Positions 45,854 through 60,133 of a DNA stretch of 64,000 nt are shown here, piece after piece. A program made the translations under genes and the position numbers. The notes beneath the pieces are model-generated. The model did not search any database, had not been told where the DNA came from, and was given only the letters and a program-made list of their open reading frames with translations. Within the stretch, counting starts at the first letter, position 1. Every line of letters starts with the position of its first letter. This DNA comes from Siderastrea siderea (lineage: Eukaryota > Cnidaria > Anthozoa > Scleractinia > Rhizangiidae): the NCBI GenBank assembly GCA_964030785.1, contig OZ034975.1:37355069-37419068 (forward strand). The letters run 5' to 3'.

Positions 45854-48069
45854 AAAAACCTAAAAAACACGAAGTTGAGAGGATAACAGGATGGTACGGG
45901 TGAGGTGTATGAGAGGATCTATTTCCGGACGGAAAAGTAAGAGGATAACCTGCGCACACACGACTCAAATTTCTTTCCTGCGTTGCGGCAAAGATGCGGG
46001 TAGGCTAGTCAGTGGATATTCACTGTTCCCCGTTTGTGAACTACGTACAAATCTACTTTGTACAACGTAAATAAATATATTTGTGTGGTTTCAGATTTGC
46101 AAGGAACTTGTTTTTTTGCAGCATAACCAGGCCACATTTAGTCAAAGCCGATGGTTTGTTTGGACGGAGCCCTTACTCATCCTCCTGCATATGCATGCTG
46201 TCTAAAACAACGTCAGTAGTAGAAGCGAAACATAAGTGAAATTTCTCGAGGCATGTGCGCAAAGCTACTTGAACGCACAACACTGGAGTACTCGACGGCA
46301 AATACTGTCTTTGATTGCAGAAAATTTGTCTCTCAATGAGTTACGAGAATTCTTCTCAACGATCACCAGCTATCGCTACAATATCGCGCCACTCCATAGC
46401 TTGTTTTAAGGGAAGGCTGCTCCTGTACCTTGTAATGAGACCAGAAGAATGCGAATTAAGCCCGCAAAGACTTGACTTCATTTATTACGAGTCCCCACGT
46501 ATTTTTAGGATCTCCCTTTTAGCGAAAAGTTCCTGAAAATGCCAACATGTGAGACAATGAGAATTCCAAACATTGTCAGCTACAACGAGAATATCAGAGC
46601 GTATCGTTCAACAGTATCAGCAATATTGTTGTTAGACCAACTTCGAGTCTAGGAGCAAGAGAACACTAAACAGAAGTCTGGCTGCATGTTGGGCTTCTGT
46701 TCGAAAGTCTATCCTTTTCAGCACAGGAGTTCCTTGCTAGCTTAACACAAACTTGGTAGTTCTCGAGTGAGCATTGGGATCTGACAGTCTAATTCCTTGG
46801 GCCAACTTCGAAGGAGCTATACAATTACCAGTTGAAGTTCTGGTTCCACCATTACAGCGTATAACAAATGCACGAACTTTCAGAGCTGTCAGGCACAGAC
46901 ACTTTAAGAAAGCCTCTCTGCACTCTTCTACAGAATTCCTGCCTGGAGGTAATTTTAATGGCAGGGAGGAGGGCGTGCTCTTCCCTGCTCTGAAGAAAGA
47001 AGCGTGACAGCGTACGGCCATTTTACCTACCTGTAGGCATACCGCGATACAGTAAGACTTAAAATAGCACTGTAAGAGGAAACTCTGTATGATAAAGCGA
47101 CGAGATTGTACGCTTGCAAGTTGACGGAGGTTTACGAATGAATTCGTACTCTTCAGAGTAACCTGCAGACTGGTGATGGATAACCGCCGCCTACAAAGGG
47201 TTGGGCCTTGAAGACTATCAGAAAGGAGACGTGATCCACTGGCAAGCAGAAAAAAATGTAACGGCGCAGTTTCAAAAAAGGGGGGAAACTGGACATAAAT
47301 GTAATCCTTACGACGTCAGTGAGGAACCAATCAGGGTGTGTCAAATTCAACCCGACGAGGTCTCAGTGCACGACAGATCACCGGCTTCTTTGGTCGTCTG
47401 CCAGCTAAGAAACGCTGAGTGGAAAAAGCAGGGAAAGAGCGTGATAATGATGATACCGACTCTGCAGCTTAAGCCGGGGCTCCAGTCTATGCATAGCCTA
47501 CTACTTAAGGCCGCGGAAATTCAACTACGGATACCCGTTCCAACAATGCCTCAATGCCTGACGTTCCCCGTTGTTTCGCCATGAACCAGTCTGTGGATTC
47601 AATAAATCCTGTGCCTACACGTTCAGCAAGTCAGCAAGCCTTAAAACATTGCAGTGTGGAAGACATTTACAGCCTCACATCTCCGGCTCGCACCTGTTAT
47701 GGAGTTTCGGTTTATGGTCGCTCGTTTGATTTCAGTAAACCAAAAACCAAGGTTTAAAATTTTTCCCAAAAACATTCCTTAATACATTTAAGATGTATTT
47801 TTATGGACGTTTCGAAGGAAGCAGTTAAAGTGCCGACATGTCCTAAACTGATTGGAAATAATACTGTCTGGGAAGACTCACGAAGGAAGTTACGGTACGT
47901 TATTTGTAGATACCTTAAATTAACTTGAAAGAGTATAAGCAAAACAATGTAACAAGGAACGTTTGAAAAGTTCACGTTGATTTTACGAGGCAAGTTGCCG
48001 TATTTGTACCAAACATTTTTCTTGTTGAACACATACTGAGCGCTTTGTTGTATTTGAGCATGACGCCAT

Positions 48070-48640
48070 TTGTAATTTATCAGAAATTCACTTTGTGTTT
48101 GCATAGCAATATTAGAAGGTCCCAGAAAATGAAAACAACAGTAATGAAGAACCATCTTTAAAGTATCCCTGGATAAAGACTGGAAGATTTTAATGCACTA
48201 CCACATGCATTTTCGTGGAGCTACTTTGGTCCATGTTTTTGGTGTTTTTTACATTTCTCAAATGTCGCTTCGCAATCCGTGTCTTGCTCTTATGAAAACA
48301 ACGTGAGACAAAAATTATCACTACATCTAGAATGAAGAAGGCCCAATATGTTTATTTATAGTAAGGGAAGTCTGGCTGTTACATTTTAATGAGCGTAGGA
48401 ACTACCTGAAAAGTGCAACATTTCGAGGTCACGTAAACCGAAATTTGAATTTTATAGGTCGGTTCAGTTTTTAACCGTTTATTCCCGGTTAACAGAATAT
48501 TTCAAGAAGTTAACCCCATTTCACTTTCTTACATACATTAAGGTTCCTGTAGACAAACAATGAGACAAATTGATTTTTTGACCGTGGCCGCGATTTTCTA
48601 AATTTTCTTTGATTTTTACTGACATTCACTGTTAAATCAT
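48070..48640. repeat. Diverged repeat, inverted copy of 43,480-44,060
   Basis: Partner of 43,480-44,060 in the opposite orientation, about 4 kb away. No protein is evident in either, so this is probably a dispersed repeat family. Confidence 0.65.
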
Positions 48641-48815
48641 TTCGTTCCTAGAGCCAAATATTAAGTCGGTGACTCGATCGTGGTGACTCGATTGTGGAAA
48701 AGGAATTCGTTTTTTGTTATTGTTTATTTTCTGTTAGTATTTTTGGCGACAGTACAGCGTTTGGGCACCACATTTCTCTACATTCTGGATCTGTGTACAC
48801 TCCTGCTGTGTATTA

Positions 48816-49684
48816 GGGACTGTTCGTTATTTATGCCTAAGGGGGGGCGGTGTTTAGAGTGGGGGGGTAAAATTTTCAAAATCAATGAAAAAGTGGGGGT
48901 GTTTTTTAAAATGCAGTAGAAATAAGGGGGGTAAACTTTTAGAAACTGTTGATTCAACACTTGTGCAGCCGTTTTGCAGACATTTAAAAAGTTGATCTCT
49001 GTTTCGAGAATTCTATTTCCAAAGAACCTGGTCTTAGTTTGAAAAGCCAAGAAAACGTGACGTGGAGTAGCGTTATTTAAACGTTCCAATATATAACTTA
49101 TTAAATCCCTTTTAAATACATGCAATCTAATATTTAATATTAGCAAAATCCACACACGTGTCATTTGCCAGGGCCAGTTGTAGTTTACAGTATTGTAGTG
49201 CGTACATATATAGCCATCCTCAAACAGCAAAACTAGAGATTGTTCCAGCTTGCCAATGCCATATAGGAGTCATTTTCTCAGAAGTACATCCTCGTGGTTC
49301 AAGCCTTGCAATGAACTTCTTACAAACTTTCCTACCACTGATTTCTCTCTTAAATCGGATCTTCCCTGGGCCCACGTTAATACTGGTACTACAAATTTAC
49401 TTTCCTTGCTGAGTGCTTTCATACTGTACGATCACAAATGACCTTGCACTGGATTTTGGTTTATCGGCACGCGGCCAGAACACGTGCTGTACGCAATTTT
49501 GCAATCTGAAGCACGTCGCGTCCTAAGGGTAGGGGAGGGGGGGGGGTAAAATTTTGAACCTGTCACATAAACGGGGTGCTAATTTTTTAAAATACCCACT
49601 TTCGGGGAGGGGTAAATTTTTCATATGCCCGGAATTGGTTGAAAATCACCGACCCCCCCTTAGCCATAAATAACGAACAGTCCC
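48816..49684. mobile_element. 869-bp PIF/Harbinger-like MITE
   Basis: A 3-bp duplication TTA (48,813-48,815 and 49,685-49,687) flanks 32-base inverted ends differing at one base, beginning GGGACTGTTCGTTATTTATG. A TWA target and G-rich ends fit PIF/Harbinger. No transposase is visible. Confidence 0.75.
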
Positions 49685-51010
49685 TTATGTCAAGAACATG
49701 AGCGTGATGGTTGTGTTATCGAAAACATAAACGTTCGCGGTGTCAACAGCCACTTGACCTGGGAAATGGCATTAAAGTTGCAGCTTTCGACTTTCCATTT
49801 CGATCCATTTCTGCTTCTGAGACCATCAAAATCGATGGAATGAAGGACCAGCTTTATTTTAGGTTAGTAGAGCAGTCAATATTGAATATGCAAGTGACAA
49901 GTTTCGGCCTGAGATTTTCCCAGTTGAGTGTTGAACAATCTACACTCAAATTATAACTATATTCTAGCAGATGATTGTGGATTTCGTCATCTCAGGAAGA
50001 TTTATAAGAATCTTTTTACTGTGGAAACTGTGGAATCTTCCAGACAACAAAGCGAAAAGAGGAGATTTCGACTGCGAGTCTTCTTTAAGTCTGTTTCACA
50101 ATGAAGACAAAATCGAATGCGAAGGCTTAGAATGTATTAAAAATGGGCTTGAACTTTCACATGCACTTGTCTCAAGTTTTTTGCGTCTTATTTACAGCTG
50201 TAAGCGTCATTACGTGTAAAACACCACGTTTATTTTATGGAATTCTTTTTTTGGTTTGAGTGTTTCTTGGCGGCAGTTGTTTCTGTAAATATATTGGTTG
50301 GTTGCAGTTACAAGAAAAATAAGAACATTTGAGATGATAGAATTTTGCAACTGGAAAGGATAGCTTATAAAGGACAACCAACAAAAGAAGAATGCTTAAC
50401 CTTACAAACAGAGCTGTCTGAGGTTTGCTTGTTTTGATAAGAGAACTTAAAGAATTGGCAAAGTAAATACACCTAGGTTTAGGAAAACTCCCTAGTTCCA
50501 TATATTGTGCTGACATGCTAAGTTTGATTCAATGGAAAATGCAATGAACTATCACATTTCCAAGCATTTTCCCACATTACGCATGCAACTGTCCAATGAG
50601 AAAATTTATAAACATAGGGTAATCTGAAAAGATTGAAGGATTTGCAATTATATGATTTTTTGTCTTTTGCCTGTAGCCTGTACAAGAAGCTTAATTCAAA
50701 GGAAAGACATTCAGGCCCATTTTTCTTAAGTGTCAGTGAAAAATTTGTAGTTTGAGTTCAGTAACACCAGGTGAACTATGCAATAATGAAATATTAGACA
50801 ATGCAAAAGTTCTAAACTGTCCCTTCTGTTAAAAAAGCAATTGACTTCTGCTCACACCCTTTCAGACATTTGTACTTCTGATGAGGAAACAGTTCCAATT
50901 GCCAAGGAGAATTCAGTTTTTTTTGAAGATGGATATATATGAAATAAATCAGGTGTGAACTGCCTGATGTAACAAATGTGGCCATAAAGGGCTTGCAGTT
51001 TTTAAATGTT

Positions 51011-51096
51011 TTCAACTTGAGCAGTTGAAAAGGCAAATTTGATCCTGGTCGAGACTGAATTTTTTCAAGTTTGCTTTTTCAACTGCTCAAGTTGAA
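51011..51096. repeat. Hairpin with 26-bp arms
   Basis: TTCAACTTGAGCAGTTGAAA at 51,011 and its inverse ending at 51,096 match at about 24 of 26 bases around a loop of about 34 nt. Confidence 0.8.
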
Positions 51097-54000
51097 TGCA
51101 TTTAACTGTGAGGATCATTATTTCAGAACTGTTACCGATAAGGTAGGGGAAAACAGGTCAAAACAGTGTTGTATTGCTGGGTGTCAAAACGAGGTTGGCA
51201 TGCCTTCAGTAACTGTTTATAAAGGAGATGTGAAATAACCCCAGAATGGCTGATCAACCATGCTTGCTCTAAGTGTGCAACAGTCCTTTTGAAGTGTTTT
51301 CAGAAAATTAAGGATTAACATGGCTGTCCATATATATGTCATCAGTTGAAGTCCCTGTACAACCAAAACCTTTGCCCAAAACATATTTATCAACATGCAT
51401 CTTGGATAACCAACGCCTGCCAGATCCAAAGTGATGATGTGTTTGCCAGGGTATCTTTACTTTACAGACTGTCGCAACCTTTACAAACTCCACCCCCAAA
51501 TGATTGTTTTGTTTGCAAAAGCTGTTCAACATCAATTGCACTGTCAAGAAGAATTCAAGTCCCTTCAGAATTCAAATGCCAATTTTCCACAAACCCATTC
51601 ATGGTGAAATATATGAAGCCAAGGTCACCAAGCAAATATGTGAAATGACTGGCTGAAGTATTGCTGTCAGTTGAGCAACCTGGCCCCTTTAAGTTTCAGT
51701 TCTCACCCCAGAGGTGTGATAGACAAAATAATGAGCTTTATTATCAGGTATACCTACACACTGTAGGCAATATCTGTGACTCACGTGGCGAAGTCAAAGG
51801 GCAAAGTGTTGTAAACATCACCTCTCAGCTTTTCACCATTTAAGGATTCTAGAGAGCTGTACATGAAAATATTATCTCTTGTGGACTGTAAGGTAGTTAC
51901 ATAACTTGGGCAAAACAGGAAATATTTGGATCAACAAGACCTCCACAATTAATTGTTGACTCCTCCTGGGTAGTTCCTATAAAGAAAGAAAAATCTAAAG
52001 TGTATGTAAATGAAACAAGGACAAAGTCTCGAGCGACAATTCTTAGTGAAAGAGGAGAGCGAATCTGGCCGCAGTGAAATGTGTCAGAAAATGCTTCAAA
52101 ACTCGTAAAATCAGTACCAGAAAAAGCAGAAAGGGCAACCGAATCAAATAGAAACAAAGGTAAAAAAAAGCGATCGAAAAATTCCCTTGAATGTTTAAAG
52201 TTGGAATAACGGAAATAATGCTGAACCAACACAAACGCGCGTACACCAAGTAACGGCTAATTCGGCTAATTATCCTTCCTCGCCACCGCCATGTTTGTTT
52301 GGAATAAACTTAGTACACAGTCCTACTCGGCCAAATTTCTTTACTGGGGCGATCATGTAAACTCGGTTCCAGACCTCGTTGCCAGCCCCCCCTGGATGGG
52401 AGCTTTACTGAGCAGTAGTTTCTTGTGGAGTTGTTTATCATGCTGTACAAGGTGGTTAAACCTTTTGAGACTGTGCACGAAATCCTTGAGTGTGACCATT
52501 AGAATTTTTCATCATTTTAGAATTTTAGGTGTTTATTGTTTTATTTTTGCTGTCCTTTATTTAATTATACATTTGCTCATTTAGTATTTTATATTGCTAA
52601 TAATTTTATTCTAATTTAGATTAGCAAGGGCCACAAGTCTATAAGTGTTGTTCACTATTGCGTGTTAACCATCATTATATAAAGGCTTCATTTACTTATC
52701 ATATATTTATTTACCATTCCAATGAAAGCCACTAGACAGTATTTTCCTACGGTACTTTTGATTTTGAGGTAGTCAAAGTTGTTGCAACGTTGGAGTATGC
52801 GGATGAAATGCTATGGATAGACATTCAAATCTGAATGTTACCGAGCTTTATCACAGGTAGCCAAAGCTTAAGTTCTATGACTGAAAATTAATATAATTAT
52901 CTGAAATTACAAATGTTTCTTTGTTATATCAGTTTACTTGATCGCTGGCTTTTTGAGACAAAGGTTCCCTCTCCAAGCGAGAAGAAACGTATTTCTAATT
53001 TTTGCTCTCCACAAGAATTATAATTTGCAAGGTTGCACACTTACCCGACAGTTCTCCCGCATACAAACATACCTCTTTTCATTAACCCTTTTGCGCCCAA
53101 AGCCGTCACCCGACAACATTTGCAGAAGTGGACAAAAAACCACTTGTGCCGTCATCAATTTCACGACAGCAGATGGTTATTATAAACAACTAACACGGGA
53201 GGATCAGAGCTTTCCATACGTGTGTTCAATATCGACTAAATGCTGACAGAGCTACTGCAAAAACACGTGTTCAACTATTGGTGCAAAATTTGTGGTAAAA
53301 TAGGCCATTACCCCCATAATTGATCAATGTCTCATTTCCAGGTTTTTTGAACGGTTAATACCAAACTTTTTCCAGCGGATAGAAAGGTAATAACAAGTAG
53401 AAAATAGCGAGAAGAGAAAGAGAGAAAGGAAGGAAAGGAAAAGGAGCCAGGAGAAAAATAGCAATGTATCAGCAAAAAAGTCAAAATTGTGGCTTATGCG
53501 CATGCGCTAAGATGAAATATTGCTCATTTCAACATAGAAGCTAGAAATGTAAAGTATTGCTGTTCTAGCAAGACTTAGTACAATTTAGCAACACAGCACC
53601 CAAACTGAACATTTAACGGTAAAAATTACGGCTTTTTGGGGGGGGAAAATCTGCGTGAGAGGGTTAAACGGAGTGTAATTCCTGAAATGCGCTATTTCCA
53701 CTCACCTTAAATCTAGGCAAACTAGAATAAATTCATAGTGAATAAACAGCTGTACACACCGAAAAAGTTCCATCTTTTGCAACGTTTCTCATTTTAAAAC
53801 GGCAACATGTTGGGCTTCTCAGTGCACAGGAAATCAAATGTCGGTATTCGTCCGCAAACCTCTGCCCACAAATATACTAATTTTATCTCGTCACTCAGTC
53901 TTCCGGACCCATTCGCACACAAAAACCTGAAAGCAATCACACCAATTAACCAAAGGGTAAGGAAGTAGGTAGCTGACTAGACTTTTTGCAAACGTCTTCT

Positions 54001-55343
54001 ATTTCCCTTGCTTCTTTCCGCGTAAAGCAAAGGAAAAAGGGGACGTCTGCATGCACGCAGGCTAATAATGGATTGGTTGAACGTATATCAGTATATGTTT
54101 GCAGGGGGTCTTGGCCAACTCTCAAATGGGGCATTCAAGGGTATACAGGGGTATTCGAAGATATATATGGGAAGCACTCTATTTTAGGGAGACTATATGG
54201 TACCCTAACATGAAGTGGCAGACCTGACTACAGACCTTCCAGTAAGAATGACATTGAACCTTGGCCAATATCAAATCAAACAACAAGCTTTATAACAGCG
54301 CAGCTATAGTATCACATTACGAATGGCTTCACAACAGCTATTACCTTCTGCATTGGACTGTTTTATTTACAATTCACAGCAAAATTTCGGCGGAAACTGC
54401 GCACGCATCCATCGTCTTTCCTAGGGACTAACCGCTGACCGAACAACCAGACAAGTATCAATCACTGACCTTTATCACTGACATTACTGGTTACCAACGC
54501 AACCCAGAAAAAACAGCAAACAATAAATACTGCCAGTCACACCCAACTAAATTTGAAATAAAGACGCTGCCAAATCTGCCATGTTCACGCCTGATCTCGT
54601 GACCAAACTCGACTTCATGATCTCTGCAAAAATCTCAGAGTGACAGATAGGGGCTATGAGGAAGGAGCCGGCACGCAAGCGAGTTTTTCATACGAAGGGG
54701 TTCCCGCCCCAATCCCATGCTTGCAGCATGCCAGTTTCCTCGCGCGTATTTTTTATTTCGTTGAAACCAAAAAAGTGCAATTTCATTAAACTTACTTTTT
54801 GTACTTTAAAACGTAGTATCTATGCAGATCTAATGAATATTCGCTTCAAGTTTAAGCATGCCGTTAGAAAGTTATTTCCGCCGCTCAAACCACAGGGTAC
54901 GTAATTAATACTTCCTGCGGAGCGAAAAAAATTACAAATAGCTCGCCGCTAAAGCCACAACTATACTGGTAACCAACTGAAAAAAGGTGTACGAAACAGT
55001 GTTTCCATACAACGTCTGCGGAATAGAGATACATCTCTGGAAAGCTCTAGAAGAATTTTCTGTCTCGATGAGTGGGGCAGCGAAGCATTACGTAATCAAA
55101 CAGAGACAAAGAATGAGACGTCAGCAAATTAAGGCCAGCATCTCCATTGTTCAAGTGAGGGAGGCGTGACTGAACATCCCGAGTAAATTATTATTATTCA
55201 TTTCTCATCAATTACGTCAGGTATTAGTATACGTCGATGTCACAAACTCACATCATACTCATGAAATAGGATCCGAGGTACACAAACCTTGTGTCGTTAC
55301 CAGTAGAATTCCTGTTCTCTCTTGTTATCGTAAGCTGGACTTA

Positions 55344-55395
55344 ATGGACAGTTTCCTGGGACTTTTAGTACTTTATTCACTATTGACGTTATCAG
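55344..55395 (+). CDS. Ig-SRCR gene exon 1: signal peptide
   Basis: The ATG opens a 52-bp exon encoding MDSFLGLLVLYSLLTLS and ends in phase 1 at GTTAGT. The phase matches the next exon, and the cleavage-like end (LTLS then D) fits. No other hydrophobic ATG exon upstream fits the phase. Confidence 0.65.
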
Positions 55396-58300
55396 GTTAG
55401 TGGCAGACTATGCAAATTTTAGTAAGAGTTTCATGTGCAAGAATACACAGATATCGGTTTGTTCGTAAAAAAAGCTTCGAGATGATACCAAAAGGGTACT
55501 AAATCTAGTTTATCGAGGATAAGCCCAAGGGTTTTACAGAAAACCTCTGGCTTAATGTTGAGCAGACTTTACATTATTTCGCCAGACTGCAAATATAACT
55601 TGCTGCTGTTTGTACAGCGTTTGACCGTGTAAATAAAATGTTTGTCAAGGTTGACATTAAATGCTTTTTAACAAGCTTCTAAGTAAGACCACAGAAGACC
55701 GAAGGCTGTCACTACGAAGCATTCGGTTCAATGTTCTCGGAAAAGTCTTGAATAAGCATTTGAAGACACAAAAAGAATCATTTTAAAATGTCTCTTGGAC
55801 TTTGAGCAAAAGTAAATAGTTAATCACCGATGTCCTTCTGGATTCAGTTTAGATTGGATTAGCATTAAGACTTCAAATATCGGCCACAACTTACTGTACT
55901 TAGTAACGTATGCGTTTTACATTGAACATTTCTTCAGCCGTCTTGAAGAAGAAATCATACAAAAGGTATTCAAAGTTGTGGTTTGCGATGTTTGACCTGT
56001 TTAATTACAGATATTTAAAAAGAACTTGGTTTGTTGTCATGTGCTATGCTAATGTTTCGGATAGATATTGAAGAGATATTCTGAACGCGAAGGTTGAACA
56101 TTCTAAACATTCTATTCTCAATGATATTGAAAACAGGGCCACTTTACTACACGTGAAAAGAGATTTCACGATCAGACTCTGGATTATTGGAACTAAATTG
56201 CGGGTTTCCTCCAAAATATAAACTTCGTGTTAAAAAATAAATTTATATTGCGCAAATTCAATTCAAGTACGTACAAATTCGCATTACAATAGAACTGAAA
56301 AACCCATCCAATCACACAACATCTTAATTTAGAACTCCATATATCCAGTGCCATTTTAATTTCAATTCGTTCATCCATTCTAGTTTTAATACGATGATTC
56401 AATCTCAAGTCGAAATGAAGAAATGGACTCAGTTCATTTGGTTTTACCATGCGCAATACACAAGGCAACATACCAGGAAACTGATCAAAGCTGTAAGTGC
56501 TTCCGAAACCAAAGCAAAAAAATTTGAAAAGTTCTGTTCGGAAATCAAACAAGTCTTGATGATTCCTCTGGTGAAACCACCTTGATCAAATTTCCATTAC
56601 AAAACTAGTTTCCTTGGTCAAAAAGGCAACTAAGCACTAAGGTCGCAAAGGATTTTTAAATGCTCTACCGAAATACCTATTAAAATAGGTATTTCGGTTT
56701 TACAACAGATGTTCAGCACCGAGATTAATTCTTTTGATATATGGTGGTGTGTAAAAATCTCATCCCTCGTTTATTTATTTCTTAAATTAAATCCTATTTC
56801 ATAATAATTTAACTGCATCCCCTGGTCTAACATAACGGCTAGGGTCATCTTTTTGTAGCTGGGACAAATCAGTAACAGGTTGGTTTTCGGTGATGTCGTA
56901 AGCATACACATAATCTGTCAAGTACAAGCAAAAACAGCAACGACCTCCAGTATAACCATGAGGAGAACTAACACACTATTTCTTCACGCCATTTTTGTTC
57001 TCGCTAGCTTTGTTTTTCATGTTCTTATGCTTTTGTTTAAGCCATATTGATTCCCAGTAAGGACAACATATGAAGAAGTACATGTATTCAGTTCGTTTCT
57101 CTTGCTCTTGTGCTTACGCTTATTTGGCTAGCGAAACAAGCCTTAAAAGACTGAGTTTGTTAATAATGTATAATGCATTGATCTGTCTTCCTTTTTACAG
57201 GCTGCGCTTTGTGCGTCACAAAAACATATCCGGAGCAAAGCGTTCCACCTTAACCCTTTCAACCCGAATAGTGACAAGCATCTAATTTCTCCTTACAATA
57301 CCACTACTTGATCAAACATTCAGGACATGAGAATAAAGAAGATGATCACCAAAGACAAAATATCTTGATGTTTATGAAAATTCTCCCAATTACTACCATA
57401 AGAAATATATGGATAACAGTGAGGAGAACGTACAGGTTGATATTGGGGCTTGAAGGGCAAATGAAAGGAGGGGTGCGCACACGAAAAGGACGAAAGAAGG
57501 AAAAAAAATATGAACAAAGGAAAATCTTTCCGCAATCAGCGTTTCATATACGAACAAAAGGCGTTGTTGTACAAAAGCTATCCAGTATAATGTGAACATG
57601 GCCCGTTGCTATCTGCAGGGAGAGACGCAATGCAAATAGCCGTCGTAATAAAATCGTAACTAAGTGCTTTATCCCACTTAACTTGAAACCTTTTCTTTCT
57701 TTTCAACAGATTCTCTATCGTGGAGCATCAAACAGCCCAATGAGATACAAAAAGGATCACCTGCCACACTAGAATGGGCGGTATCACTAACAACAGAAGA
57801 AAAGTCGAGAGCGGATCGTTTTTCTTTGATCCTCTTGGAACGTGAGAAGTTCCTTTACAGTAATCGATGGCAGGTTATGGTCGTTAAACAGTTTTCTGGT
57901 GGAGTTCACCAGGAAATTGGTAACCAGGATACTTTTGATGTCATTCCTGGAAATGACTTAACTATCAGATTGAACAATGTTACAGACACTGATGCGACTC
58001 GGTTTCGCTGCACATTTTTCAGCTCATTTGCAGCGCCTAAGAGCATCATTCAAGTGGAAATAAAAGGTGAGCTTATGTCTGTTCGAGGAAAACATTTTCC
58101 CTTTGTAAAACGCCTATTCAAAACTTGGCAACCAATTTCTAAACATTTTCTTCCTATATATAACTTGGATTGCCCATGTACAGCCCTGAAAGATGGAAGA
58201 AGAAAGGTTTCAAAGCAGATTTAATTTTTCTAGCACATGAATTGCGATACTTTAATTGTCATCTGGCGCTTCTGTAATACAGCCCTGAAAGATGGAATAA

Positions 58301-60093
58301 ATCTAATAAACCCTTGTCAAACTAGTAATTAATTTGAATTCTGTAACCAAAGATATTATTGTATTTGATGCTTCAAATTTTCCTTTTCATTTTTCCTTTA
58401 GATTTACCCATAGAAGTACGCCTTGTGGGTGGCTCAACTCCCAATAAAGGTCGCGTAGAAGTATATCGCAATGGATACTGGGGCACCATATGTAATGACG
58501 GTTGGGATGTCCCGGATGCGACAGTTGTGTGCCGAATGTTAGGATACTCGGGAGCCTGGGCTGCTGGCTGTTGTTCTGAGTATCGAGGAGGGACTGGTCC
58601 TACATGGTTAAGTGAACTTTCCTGCACGGGAAGAGAGAAGACGTTATCAGAATGTGGACACAGTGGCTGGGGCGTAAATAACTGCGATCACACAAAAGAT
58701 GCCGAAGTAATATGCCACAGTCCGCCTACAGAGAAACCTGTTCAGCATTCAAGCGTGAAATCGTCTACCACAGTTATGACATCTCAATCCACTACCACAG
58801 CAACAACAAAGCCAACATCCTCGGTTCAGGGGTCTTCATCGTTACATACGTTGACTGTTCAAATCTCATCTATACCAGCCACTGTGTCTTCAATTACACC
58901 AATACCAACAAAGCTATCGTCCTTGGTACAGACGTCTTCATCACTACTTCCCTCGACTGTTCAAGTCTTATCTTTACCAACCACAACCAATATAAACTCA
59001 AAATCAACTTCACTGTCCAGTTCGTTTACAGTTGAGTTGCCTTCAGTCATATCGTCCACTTCCTCTTCGATGGCGGTGTCTTCCTCGATCACTCCCACTA
59101 CACCTCCCGGTAAGTGACTACTCACTCGAATTCCACTTTTCTAACGTCGTTTCACCCTTGCATTTAAAATTCAGTCCGACTTGACACATTATTGGGTACA
59201 TTATACCCAGTCCAACTGTGCCATCCCTGATTGTGTATTCAGAGGGAGGAAAAATGTAACTGACAGTAACATAAAATAAATAAAAAATGTATGGCTTCAG
59301 AGGAGCTAACAAAGGGTCATCAAAGGTTCCTGCCCTATTTACAATATCTTTTAGCACATGTTTCTGCCCAAGATCTCGTCATATCGAAAGATATATATGC
59401 GCCCAACATATTTTTGACGGACTTGGAGTCTCTTCTATCCAATCCAGTTTTTCATTACAAACGAAAAACAAATGGAACAGGTATGGCCAGGACAGTCAGC
59501 GTATCCTGATAGCCCAAGTAAAAAACTTGTACATGTTTGTAAAACACTGAAGACCTGGCGATCATTTTTCAGAGCTTTTTGTCTCGTTCTTCTTATTATT
59601 ATTCTTACTTTCTTTACCCATCAGCTCCAATAATTCGATTGGCAGATGGTGGCTATCCTGACGTCGGTCGAGTGGAAATTTACCACAATGGAACTTGGGG
59701 CACAATCTGTGATGACCACTGGGATATCAATGATGCTGCTGTAGTTTGCCGAATGCTGGGTTTCCCCTACGCTTGGACGGCATTATCATTTGGCGAGAAG
59801 GGAGAAGTAGGAACTGGACCCATTTGGCTTGATGATGTTGCTTGTACTGGTAATGAGAATTCACTGACCGAGTGCAGACACAGTGGATGGTTAATCCATA
59901 ACTGCGACCATCTGGAGGACGCTGGAGTGTATTGTGGTAACTCTCCGAGGCCAGATGGTTACCCTGTGTCTGTGGTTAATGACAGTAACAAGATTGAACA
60001 ACCAACATGTAAGTTTGACGTTTCTTTAACCCTACTGAACAGCGACATGCTCCTTAGACTAGACCAACCGATAGAAAGTCAGACCGACCGACC

Positions 60094-60133
<40 letters not shown>

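Larger units (their letters stand above)
42007..55343. other. Intergenic region between the divergent gene B and Ig-SRCR gene
   Basis: The region should contain both promoters. I recognise no coding gene. It holds an inverted pair of diverged repeats (about 43,480-44,060 and 48,070-48,640), MITEs at 44,375-44,606, 45,713-45,853 and 48,816-49,684, a hairpin at 51,011-51,096, and poly-C tracts near 43,129-43,149, 44,569-44,582 and 45,550-45,565. Short ORFs such as 47,201-47,584 and 52,291-52,584 have no features I can name. Confidence 0.55.

Noticed and set aside
47201..47584. 127-codon plus-strand open frame
   Set aside because: It opens on a non-ATG codon, shows no domain, signal or splice context, and lies in repeat-rich intergenic DNA.
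56958..57056. Hydrophobic ATG exon (MRRTNTLFLHAIFVLASF) as signal peptide of the Ig-SRCR gene
   Set aside because: An in-frame stop precedes the only good donor, and no internal donor has phase 1. The exon at 55,344 fits instead.
58712..59035. Second open frame over the Ser/Thr-rich stalk
   Set aside because: Shadow of the repetitive stalk codons in the real SRCR 1 exon.
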